Assembly (NCBI GenBank): GCA_049324695.1
Contig: JBMOMJ010000021.1
Location: 1-64,000, forward strand
Direction: 5' to 3'
Origin: PMG-095 sp049324695
GTDB taxonomy: Bacteria; Myxococcota_A; Polyangia; Polyangiales; Polyangiaceae
DNA: 64,000 bases
Below, piece after piece: positions 19,063 to 26,147 of this stretch; position 1 is the stretch's first letter; each line of letters begins with the position of its first letter. Made by a program: the position numbers and the translations under genes. A model generated the notes under the pieces. The model was not told the origin of the DNA, ran no database searches, and saw only the letters and a list, made by a program, of their open reading frames with translations.

Positions 19063-19428
19063 CGCGTTTCCTGCCTCCCCCATACGTCGTGCTCGCCTTC
19101 GGCTGCGCGCGACGTGGAGGGAGGCCGTCACGTGTCGACTGTCACGTGGTGCGTGGGTGGGTAGTCCTCGTCGAGTTTGCGAGAGGGCTTGCGGCGGGCG
19201 GGCTTCGTGCGGCAGCCGTTCACGGTTCCTGAGGGATGCGATCGCCGTGGTCTTCGTCGTGTGTTCGTCGACGTCGCGGGCCGCCTCCCACGCCAACATC
19301 GAGCCAGGCTTCGCGTGTGCGCACGCTGCGCGCCGCGCCCGAGACGAGCGTCACCGTTCAGCTAGGCGCGTCACGCATCCTGCGCAGTGGGTGCTGCGCC
19401 CGGCTCGATGCCGGCGCGGGAGGCTCAC

Positions 19429-19791
19429 ATGCGTGCTGGTTCAACTCGTTACGGCAACTCAGCTCAGCAACTGGAGCTGCGCGCTCGTCAGCATCGTTCG
19501 CAGCTCACCGCTTCGGAGTCGCAGTTGTGGTCAGCGATCAACGCTGGCCAGCTCGGCGTGTGCTTTCGGCGGCAGGTGCCGCTCGGCGGGCGGTTCATTG
19601 CTGACTTCGTTGCGCCAGTCGCGTGCTTGGTGGTCGAAGTGGACGGCGCGTATCACGCGCGGCGCAAGCGCGCCGATGCCGCACGCGATCGGAAGCTCGC
19701 GCGGCTCGGGTATCGCGTGGTGCGCATTGATGCGGAGCTGGTGCTTCGCGATGTCACTGCTGCGGTCGCGCTCATTCGCGCGTCGTTGTGA
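19429..19791 (+). CDS. DUF559 (Vsr/restriction-endonuclease-fold) protein
   Basis: A 120-residue member of the DUF559 family, predicted PD-(D/E)XK nuclease-fold proteins related to the very-short-patch endonuclease. Visible core: ASESQLWSAINAGQLGVCFRRQVPLG, then IADFVAP, VVEVDGAYH with the likely catalytic Asp/Glu, and RDRKLARLGYRVVRIDAELVL. The ATG at 19429 follows GGGAGG (19418-19423) by 5 nt, so I prefer it to the ATG 14 codons earlier. No methylase or helicase partner is nearby. It is bracketed by the two 111-bp palindromic elements, as if carried as cargo. Confidence 0.85.
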   Translation: MRAGSTRYGNSAQQLELRARQHRSQLTASESQLWSAINAGQLGVCFRRQVPLGGRFIADFVAPVACLVVEVDGAYHARRKRADAARDRKLARLGYRVVRIDAELVLRDVTAAVALIRASL

Positions 19792-19818
19792 CGGCGCTCC
19801 CCACGTGGGTGCGGCGTG

Positions 19819-19929
19819 GGTCTTCCCCGTGACGCGCGCAGCGCGCGCTAGCCGTGAAGCGACGTATGGCGCCGGCGCGCGCGAGCACGGCGCCTGGGGA
19901 AGACCGCCGCGCGCAGCGCGGCGAGTTGG
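19819..19929. repeat. 111-bp palindromic element, copy B
   Basis: Same terminal arms ggtcttcccc (19819-19828) and ggggaagacc (19896-19905) and same cgcgcgcagcgcggcgagttgg tail as copy A, with scattered interior differences. It lies 27 bp after the DUF559 stop and 10 bp before the end of the Clp gene. Confidence 0.8.
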
Positions 19930-19939
19930 GGCAACCCAA

Positions 19940-22420
19940 TTATTCGGCGGCCTGATCGGATTCGAGGACGTCGAAGTCGAGTTCGCCGTTTTCGAGTGCA
20001 ACGAGGACGACGCCGCCGCGGGGGAATTCGCCGGCGAGGATTTTTTCGGCGAGTGGCGCTTCGATGAGGCGGGCGATGCAGCGTTTCATGGGGCGGGCGC
20101 CGAGCGCGGGTTCGAAGCCGCCGTGGTCGAGGAGGTGTTCGATGACTTCGGGGCTGAAATCGAGGCGAACGCCGCGTTGCCCTTGGAGGGTGCGCGAGAC
20201 CGAGTTCAACAGGCGGCGCGCGATTTCGCGGACTTCGTCGCGGGAGAGGGGTGAGTAGACGAGCACTTCGTCGATGCGGTTGTAGAGCTCGGGAGCGAGC
20301 TTTTCGCGCGCGCGCGCGGTGACGCGGGTGTCGAGATCGGAGAGCGCGTTGTCGCCGCCGCCAAAGCCGACGCGACGTTCGACACGGGTGACCTCCGAGG
20401 AACCAATGTTGGAGGTCATCAAGATGACGGTGTTGGTGAAGTCGACGGTGCGGCCGCGGCCGTCGGTGAGACGGCCTTCGTCGAACATGCCGAGGAAGGA
20501 GGTGAGCACGTCGGGGTGCGCTTTTTCGAGTTCGTCGAGCAGGATGACTTGATACGGGCGGCGGCGCACGGCTTCGGTGAGTTGGCCGCCTGCTTCGTGT
20601 CCAACGTAGCCGGGAGGCGCGCCGATCAAACGCGCGACGGCGTGCGCTTCGGAGTACTCGGAGAGATCGATGCGCGTCATCGCGCTGTCGCAGTGAAACA
20701 GGACTTCGGCGATGGCTTTGGCCGTTTCGGTTTTTCCGACGCCGCTTGGGCCGAGCAGGAGAAAGGTGCCAATCGGGCGACGTGAACCGAGGCCGGCGGC
20801 GTTGCGCCGCAAGATGCGCGCGATGCGACGGATCTGAGAGCCGTGACCAACCACGCGCGAGGCGAGGATGTCTTCGAGTTGCAGCATGCGATCGCCGTCG
20901 GATTCGAGCAGTCGTTCGACGGGCATGTCGGCGAGCTCGGCGACGACTTCGGCGACGGCATCGGCGAGAACTTCGCTTTTGCCGCGACGGCGAGTGCGCG
21001 CGCCGGCCAAATCCAGGATGGAAACGGCTTTGTCTGGCAAGGCGCGACCCGGCAAGTAGCGCACCGACCACGCGACGCCGAGCGCCAGCGCCTCGTCGTG
21101 GTAGCGCACACGATGGTGCGCCTCGAGCCGCGGCCGCAACGCCTCGAGCACGAGGTACGCGTCTTCGCGGCTAGGCTCCTCGATCTCGACCAAGCTGAAG
21201 CGGCGCGCGAGTGCTGCGTCATGGCCGATGCTCTTTTGGTACTCTTCGAGCGTGGTGGCGCCGATGCAAGGTAGCTCGCCGCGAGCCAACGCCAACTTCA
21301 ATTCGGTTCCGATTTCTTCGGCGGCCTCGCCCGTGAAGAGTTGGTGAATCTCATCGAAGAAGAGCACGATGCGCCCGCCGGAGGCGGCGACCTCCTTACG
21401 CATAGAACCGAGGCGCGCCGCCAACGCTCCGCGCACGCCCGTGCCCGCGATGAGCTCGCCCACTGGGATCTCGATGATGATTTTGTCGTCTAGCGAGGCG
21501 ACATCACGTTGCGCCGCGATGCGCTGCGCGAGGCCGCGCACTACGCTGGTCTTGCCGACGCCGGCCACACCCACGAGGCACGGATTGTTGCCTTCGCGCT
21601 TGGCGAGCACGTCGAGCGCCTGTTCGATGGCAGCATCGCGACCGACGACGGGATCGAGCTCGCCGCGCGCCGCACGCAATGTGAGATTTTTGCCGATCAA
21701 CGCGAGGGTCGGAAATTTCTGAGCCTCGAGCTCGAAGCGCGCGAACGCCGCGCTCGGAGCTGGTGCTGGCGCCGCTGCTTGCTTGGGCGCGATCGGAGGA
21801 ACCGGCGGCGAAACGATTTCCGCGGGCGGGCTGGCTTCTTTGGGTGCGGGGCTGCTCGGGGCGCGCAGCTTCGGAACCAGGGGCACACTGACTGCGGAGC
21901 GCGCACGAGGCGGCGAGCTCTTTGGTGTCTCCGGGCGAGCTGCTGGTTGGGCGCGCGTCGGCTCCGGCGGCGCGGCGGGCAACGGCGTGGGGCGCCCAGG
22001 CGAGCGGCGGCCAGGCATGAGGCCCAAGCCGAGCTGCATGGCGGTGGTGCGCAGCCGAGAAACATCGACGCCGGCTTGCTCGAGTGCTCGACGTGCGGCC
22101 GAACGCGGCTCATTCAAGAGGGCGACCAACAAGTGCACGGCGCTGGCTTGCGTGAAACCCATGCGCGCCGCGATGTCGTGTGCACGCGAGAGCGCCGCGC
22201 GAATTGGATCGGCGACCTCATCGGTAATCGTGCGCGCTGCGCGTAAGGTTTCGTCCAGTCCGAACCGGCGTTCCTCCAGTAGATCTGCCGCGGGTCCCCC
22301 CGCCTTGACGATCGCCGCCAGCAAGTGGGCGCTAGTCAGTGCCTCCCGCCCTCGCCGCGACAGCTCCTCGGCGCTCTGACGCAAAGCATGGAGCTCGGGC
22401 TCGACACGTCCGGACTTCAT
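19940..22420 (-). CDS. ClpA/ClpC-family AAA+ unfoldase
   Basis: An 826-residue Clp ATPase that would unfold substrates for ClpP. Residues 1-140 are a Clp-N double repeat (LTSAHLLAAIV, ASAVHLLVALL). About 140-225 is a Pro/Ala linker. AAA-1 has Walker A GVAGVGKT and Walker B VLFFDEIH. AAA-2 has GPSGVGKT, VILLDELEKAHP and the arginine-finger region LAPELYNRIDEV. The loop RRVGFGGG provides a VGF tripeptide like the ClpC loop that docks ClpP. Between the AAA domains there is no ClpC/ClpB-type coiled-coil M-domain, so the build is ClpA-like with a ClpC-like loop. Neither clpP nor clpS is in the window. Confidence 0.9.
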   Translation of the reverse strand: MKSGRVEPELHALRQSAEELSRRGREALTSAHLLAAIVKAGGPAADLLEERRFGLDETLRAARTITDEVADPIRAALSRAHDIAARMGFTQASAVHLLVALLNEPRSAARRALEQAGVDVSRLRTTAMQLGLGLMPGRRSPGRPTPLPAAPPEPTRAQPAARPETPKSSPPRARSAVSVPLVPKLRAPSSPAPKEASPPAEIVSPPVPPIAPKQAAAPAPAPSAAFARFELEAQKFPTLALIGKNLTLRAARGELDPVVGRDAAIEQALDVLAKREGNNPCLVGVAGVGKTSVVRGLAQRIAAQRDVASLDDKIIIEIPVGELIAGTGVRGALAARLGSMRKEVAASGGRIVLFFDEIHQLFTGEAAEEIGTELKLALARGELPCIGATTLEEYQKSIGHDAALARRFSLVEIEEPSREDAYLVLEALRPRLEAHHRVRYHDEALALGVAWSVRYLPGRALPDKAVSILDLAGARTRRRGKSEVLADAVAEVVAELADMPVERLLESDGDRMLQLEDILASRVVGHGSQIRRIARILRRNAAGLGSRRPIGTFLLLGPSGVGKTETAKAIAEVLFHCDSAMTRIDLSEYSEAHAVARLIGAPPGYVGHEAGGQLTEAVRRRPYQVILLDELEKAHPDVLTSFLGMFDEGRLTDGRGRTVDFTNTVILMTSNIGSSEVTRVERRVGFGGGDNALSDLDTRVTARAREKLAPELYNRIDEVLVYSPLSRDEVREIARRLLNSVSRTLQGQRGVRLDFSPEVIEHLLDHGGFEPALGARPMKRCIARLIEAPLAEKILAGEFPRGGVVLVALENGELDFDVLESDQAAE

Positions 22421-22588
22421 CCCGAGCAGCCATCACTCAAGGCGGCGAAAGCGGGCAAGTTTTCGACTCGAACCGGCCAGTACGTTGGCCATGGCGCCGG
22501 CGACCGCGGAACGCGAAGCCGCGCCTTTCGCCTTCAGGACGGCTCGAGCAGGCGAATGCCGCGCCGGTGGCAGGCTAGAAGGTCGAAA

Positions 22589-23413
22589 TCAGAGATCGTC
22601 ATCGAGTGCCGCGGCGCCGAACGGAGCGCTCAGCGCAGCCAGCATGCTGACGCGCATGCGATCGAACGAAGCCGAAAGCTCACGCACTTCGCGCGCACCT
22701 TGAGGTCGCAGTTCGACGTTCAGGTTGCCCGTACTCATGCTGCGAGCGGCGTCGGCGAGTTCGCGCAGCGGCCTCGCGATGCTGGTGCGGGCGACGAGGA
22801 TGCCGCTCAGTACCAACAGGAGCCCGACGCCCAACAGAATTATTTGCACCAACAACAGTTGATCGACGCGCGCCTCCGAGTCTTGCTGCATCAGCGTGAC
22901 GGCGACATTCATCTGTTCGAGTAGCATCAGGTTGCCCTCGAAAACGGCGCGCATGGCGTTCGCATCGCTGCCTCCCGATCGCAAGAGCGCGTTCAAGTTG
23001 CGTTTGAACGGGTGCCACACGGCGACGACGCGATCGAGCTGCGCGCGGATTGCCGAATTCGAGGCGCGCGGCAGCTCGCGCAAGCGGGTAAGCTCCAGGT
23101 TTTGGGGGGCTGGACCTCCGTCACGCAGTGCAAACAGCGTCATTTCGAACACGCGCATCGTGTTCTGTAGCTGCTCGCGCAAATTCGCAACGCTGGCTTC
23201 ATCTGGCTCCGGACGCGCGCGCAGCAAGCTGAGCTCGGCGCCTTCCTTGCTCATCTTTTGAGTGAGCATGCGCTGCCGCCCAGCCAGATTCACCACGAAG
23301 GCGTCATGTGCCTGGCGCTTCAAAACGTACTGACTAGCTACAGCTCCGGCGCCCAAAAGCGCCGCAAAAGCGATGAGCACGACGGACATTCGACTGCTGA
23401 TGGTGGAAAGCAT
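22589..23413 (-). CDS. PilJ-type sensor with HAMP and no output domain
   Basis: A protein of about 274 residues with TM1 (MSVVLIAFAALLGAGAVASQ), a periplasmic PilJ/nitrate-sensor-like helical domain with NLAGRQRMLTQKMSKE, TM2 (LLVQIILLGVGLLLVLSGILVA), then a HAMP linker (RPLRELADAARSMSTGNLNVEL) and about 35 more residues. It ends where a methyl-accepting, kinase or cyclase domain would normally begin; no disabled downstream frame is seen, so it appears to be a genuine short form. The ATG at 23413 has GAGG just upstream; a TTG at 23434 would overlap the preceding gene's stop. It is third in an operon with two Roadblock-like genes. Confidence 0.75.
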   Translation of the reverse strand: MLSTISSRMSVVLIAFAALLGAGAVASQYVLKRQAHDAFVVNLAGRQRMLTQKMSKEGAELSLLRARPEPDEASVANLREQLQNTMRVFEMTLFALRDGGPAPQNLELTRLRELPRASNSAIRAQLDRVVAVWHPFKRNLNALLRSGGSDANAMRAVFEGNLMLLEQMNVAVTLMQQDSEARVDQLLLVQIILLGVGLLLVLSGILVARTSIARPLRELADAARSMSTGNLNVELRPQGAREVRELSASFDRMRVSMLAALSAPFGAAALDDDL

Positions 23414-23430
23414 GACTCCTCGATTGGCCC

Positions 23431-24087
23431 TCAAAGCAGCAGCATGCGCTCGCCATACAGGCGTGCACCGCGGGAAAATTCAGCGCGCGCGTGCGCGATC
23501 GGAATTCGCTCGCTGAGTCGAGCTACGAAGTTTGGCACGTCAGCGCGCCGCAGAGTTCGCGAAGTCGCGCCGATCTCACTCAGCTGTTGTTTGAAAATTG
23601 GCTTTGCAGCAGGGCCGAGGTGCTCGGCGTATAGATCGAGTAAGGCCCGCACGACGACGAGCGGCACAACATCCGCCGCGGGTGCTGCCTCTCGCTGCCC
23701 GCTCGCCAGCGAATTCGATGCACGCGGCAATGTGGCCTCGGCTTGCAAGCAGCGTTCAATCGCGAGCGCCGCAACGTTCAAGACCACGCCCAACACACTC
23801 AAATTCACGTTCGAGTCGCTCAGCACCAACAACCAATGCCCGTGCACGTGGCGCAAGAACAGCATGCCCTCGTCACCCGCTAACGCAAAGTCGTCCGGCA
23901 CGCCTTCCGCCAGCGAGCTCAAAGCATCAAAAACACCGTGTACGCGCTCACACGTTTCAGCCAACGACTGATTATCCAGTGCCGTCGGCAAACGCCGCGC
24001 TACGCAACATCTCGCTGAGTCGAACAGCAGCGCGCCCACTAAGCCTTCGGTGCGGCACAACTCGTCCAACACTGCTTCGAAACTCAC
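23431..24087 (-). CDS. Roadblock/LC7-like protein with C-terminal helical extension
   Basis: About 218 residues. The first half fits the Roadblock/LC7 pattern (FEAVLDELCRTEGLVGALLF, then HWLLVLSDSNVNLSVLGVVL), the fold of MglB and other regulators of Ras-like GTPases. The second half is a helical domain beginning VVRALLDLYAEHLGPAAKPIF and ending near the C-terminus with SRGARLYGERMLLL. The chosen GTG at 24087 overlaps the stop of the upstream gene by 4 nt (GTGA); the frame extends to 24150. Family assignment is by pattern only and moderate. Confidence 0.6.
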   Translation of the reverse strand: MSFEAVLDELCRTEGLVGALLFDSARCCVARRLPTALDNQSLAETCERVHGVFDALSSLAEGVPDDFALAGDEGMLFLRHVHGHWLLVLSDSNVNLSVLGVVLNVAALAIERCLQAEATLPRASNSLASGQREAAPAADVVPLVVVRALLDLYAEHLGPAAKPIFKQQLSEIGATSRTLRRADVPNFVARLSERIPIAHARAEFSRGARLYGERMLLL

Positions 24088-24482
24088 GTCCACAGCCCTC
24101 GCAAGCGCTTCCAAGTTTGAAGCCCGTTCTTGTGCGAGCGACCGACGCACACCAGCGTCTCACCACTCGCGCACACCACAGATATACTCGCAGCGCCCCA
24201 ACTCGCGTGAAAACTCCGCGCCCGCCCAAGCCCCAGCTCCGCCGCGATCTCCCGAACCGCGCGCAACGCGAGCACCGCCACGCCCCCGGCTGTCTCTGCG
24301 TCGGTTTCGCCGGCGCGCGCCAACAACTCACCTCGCTCGGACACCGCGATGCCGCCGAGCAGCGAAGCATCCGTGCCAATCATGCGCTCCAACTTGTTTG
24401 CAACGGGGATCGAACGCGCATCGCTCAGCGCAAACAAAGTCGACTCCAAGTTTCGCTGAAAAGGTTTCGCGGGCGCCTTCAT
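24084..24482 (-). CDS. Roadblock/LC7-like protein
   Basis: About 132 residues from the ATG at 24482. A leading helix (RNLESTLFALSDARSIPVAN) is followed by a Roadblock-type core (SLLGGIAVSERGELLARAGE, VAVLALRAVREIAAELGLG, ASISVVCASGETLVCVGRSH). The frame is open back to 24761, and ATG 24536 is another possible start; the upstream part looks non-coding. It is the first gene of the three-gene operon with a second Roadblock-like protein and a PilJ-type sensor. No small GTPase gene is adjacent. Confidence 0.6.
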   Translation of the reverse strand: MKAPAKPFQRNLESTLFALSDARSIPVANKLERMIGTDASLLGGIAVSERGELLARAGETDAETAGGVAVLALRAVREIAAELGLGRARSFHASWGAASISVVCASGETLVCVGRSHKNGLQTWKRLRGLWT

Positions 24483-24884
24483 GCCGAGCGATCGCAAGAG
24501 CACTCGCTGTGCCAGGCAGGTTCGATGCTGCGCCATGACGGCGCGACCCTCGCCAGTGCCGCATTCCACGTTGTTCGTTTCGTCGCCGAAACGCGTGTGA
24601 AATGCCACGTTCGCAAGTAATCCGACAGTCTTGTCGCGCGGCACCTTGCGAGCTGACGAGCCTGTAGGCGTGCACTCGGCCGCAACACTGGACGGCGAGG
24701 TCCTACGAGAAATTCGCGGCGGCGCAGCTGGCGTGCCTCGAGCGCGGGTCGGTACGACCACGCAAGTAACGGCGGCGAAACGACATTCGTGTCCCGAGCC
24801 GCCTCGGCGAAGCCCGAAACTTGCGGGAAAGTGCCCCCCTCTTCTCGTTCGCTGGCCCCTGGAGAACTCTTCAGGGTATGATTT

Positions 24885-25541
24885 TTGGCTACCCGGGAGC
24901 TCGCATTGAAGTCAACAGTGACCACTCTCGACGAACTGCTGCACCACAATCACGCCCGAACGGCAGCCTTTCACCAGCATCCCTTCTTTGGTCTGCTGCA
25001 AGAATCAACCCTGGCGGACGCGCGCAAGCTGGATGTGTTGATGGCATGCATCCAGGGGTTCTCCAACAACTTTCAAAACATCCTGTTCATTCGACAAGCG
25101 TTGTGCGTCGATCCGCGCTTCAAGACTGCGTTCTCGCAGCATCTGTCCGAGGAAATCGGCCACGACACGCTCCTCGCCCACCAACGCGGCGACGCTAGCG
25201 TAGTTCGAGATACGTTGTTCGACGCGATCCTTGCTTGGTTCAGCTACCAAATGCTCGTACTCGACAATGCTGAACGCGCGGCGTTGATGCATCTCGTGCT
25301 CGAGACAGGAGCCGACTACTTCTACAGAGTCGCAGCACCGAGCCTCGGCAAACATGTGGCGTCGAGCTACTTTCAGTTCCACGCCGAGGCGGACGACGGA
25401 CACGCAAATCTGGTCATGGACTTGCTGGAGGGACTCGGCCCGAAAACGTACGCTCGCTTGGGAGATATCGTCGACGCCGGTTGGGATATGATCGATGCGA
25501 TGCTCGAGCGCGTGCGCTGGTTAGTCGAGCAGGCCGCCTAA
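24885..25541 (+). CDS. Haem-oxygenase-like diiron oxidase (HDO) family protein
   Basis: A 218-residue all-helical protein of the iron-containing redox enzyme / PqqC-TenA-like fold. It has a full set of diiron-type ligands: E89-x9-H99 in the EEIGHD...AHQ helix, E140 in VLETGADYF, and H166-x3-D170-x2-H173 in FHAEADDGH. This spacing matches what I recall for the metal site of SznF-type HDOs, which perform N-oxygenation, decarboxylation or C-C cleavage. Numbering is from the TTG at 24885; TTG 24906, with GGGAG before it, and GTG 24915 are rival starts. It lies beside the kynurenine-type monooxygenase and prenyltransferase genes on the opposite strand. The substrate is unknown. Confidence 0.75.
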   Translation: MATRELALKSTVTTLDELLHHNHARTAAFHQHPFFGLLQESTLADARKLDVLMACIQGFSNNFQNILFIRQALCVDPRFKTAFSQHLSEEIGHDTLLAHQRGDASVVRDTLFDAILAWFSYQMLVLDNAERAALMHLVLETGADYFYRVAAPSLGKHVASSYFQFHAEADDGHANLVMDLLEGLGPKTYARLGDIVDAGWDMIDAMLERVRWLVEQAA

Positions 25542-25713
25542 CGGACGGCGCTCGCGAACTGTGTTCGTATTGAGAGGACGGGGCGCAGACAGTCGCTGAT
25601 GAACCGACACTGTACCCTCGCTCTATCCGACCTTTGGCGATGCCGAATTCGGCCACCCAGGACGCGATGATGCGTGACTTCGGGGAGATCCGGGATCTAT
25701 AGTACCCCCGCTT

Positions 25714-26133
25714 ATGCCCTCCGCGCCGCCTCCTGCCAAACACAATATGGTGTTGCGCCTCGTCGGCAAAACGTTAGTGGTCGTGCAGAACAACAAGCCT
25801 CCGACCGACGCCGAGTGGAATGAGTTCCTGAAGTTCGTGATGAAGGATCCTGCAGGGCTTCGGCTGTTCGTAATGACCGATGGTGGAGCGCCTAGCTCGG
25901 ATCAGCGCAAGCGACTTCAAACGGCGCTGAACGGCGCGCTACCCCTGGTAGCCGTCATCTCGGACAACATGAAGGTTCGTTTCGTCGCGGCGACCATCGC
26001 CCTTTTTCATCGGACGCATGGACTTTTCAGTAAGTCCGAAACGCAGAAAGCTTTCACACATCTCAAGCTCGAAGGGCACGAGCGTCGTGAGGTGGAGCTC
26101 GTCGTCAAAGAGTTGGCAGCGATGCTGGTCTAG
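25714..26133 (+). CDS. Conserved-looking small protein, SpoIIAA/STAS-like pattern
   Basis: A soluble 139-residue alpha/beta protein. The alternation of short strands and helices (VLRLVGKTLVVVQNNKPPTD, LRLFVMTDGGAPSSDQRKR, LVAVISDNMKVRFVAATIAL) resembles the SpoIIAA/STAS-like single-domain proteins frequent in Myxococcota. I cannot name a function. The stop codon is half of a perfect hairpin shared with the convergent monooxygenase gene. A start at Met12 (25747) is possible; neither start has a good ribosome binding site. Confidence 0.6.
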   Translation: MPSAPPPAKHNMVLRLVGKTLVVVQNNKPPTDAEWNEFLKFVMKDPAGLRLFVMTDGGAPSSDQRKRLQTALNGALPLVAVISDNMKVRFVAATIALFHRTHGLFSKSETQKAFTHLKLEGHERREVELVVKELAAMLV

Positions 26134-26147
26134 GCGCGCTGCGCCTA
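26131..26147. terminator. Hairpin formed by two convergent stop codons
   Basis: taggcgc-gct-gcgccta is a perfect 7-bp hairpin. Its two ends are the TAG stop codons of the plus-strand gene (26131-26133) and the minus-strand gene (26145-26147). ttt follows on the plus strand. It probably works as a shared, bidirectional transcript end. Confidence 0.6.

Noticed and set aside
18875..20254. Plus-strand open frame of 459 codons across the repeats
   Set aside because: It runs through the 41-bp repeats, the DUF559 gene in another frame and the end of the Clp gene in antisense; no coherent protein.
23598..24620. Plus-strand frame of 340 codons opposite the Roadblock-like genes
   Set aside because: Arg/Ser/Pro-rich shadow with no domain; the minus-strand frames show fold patterns and coupled starts.
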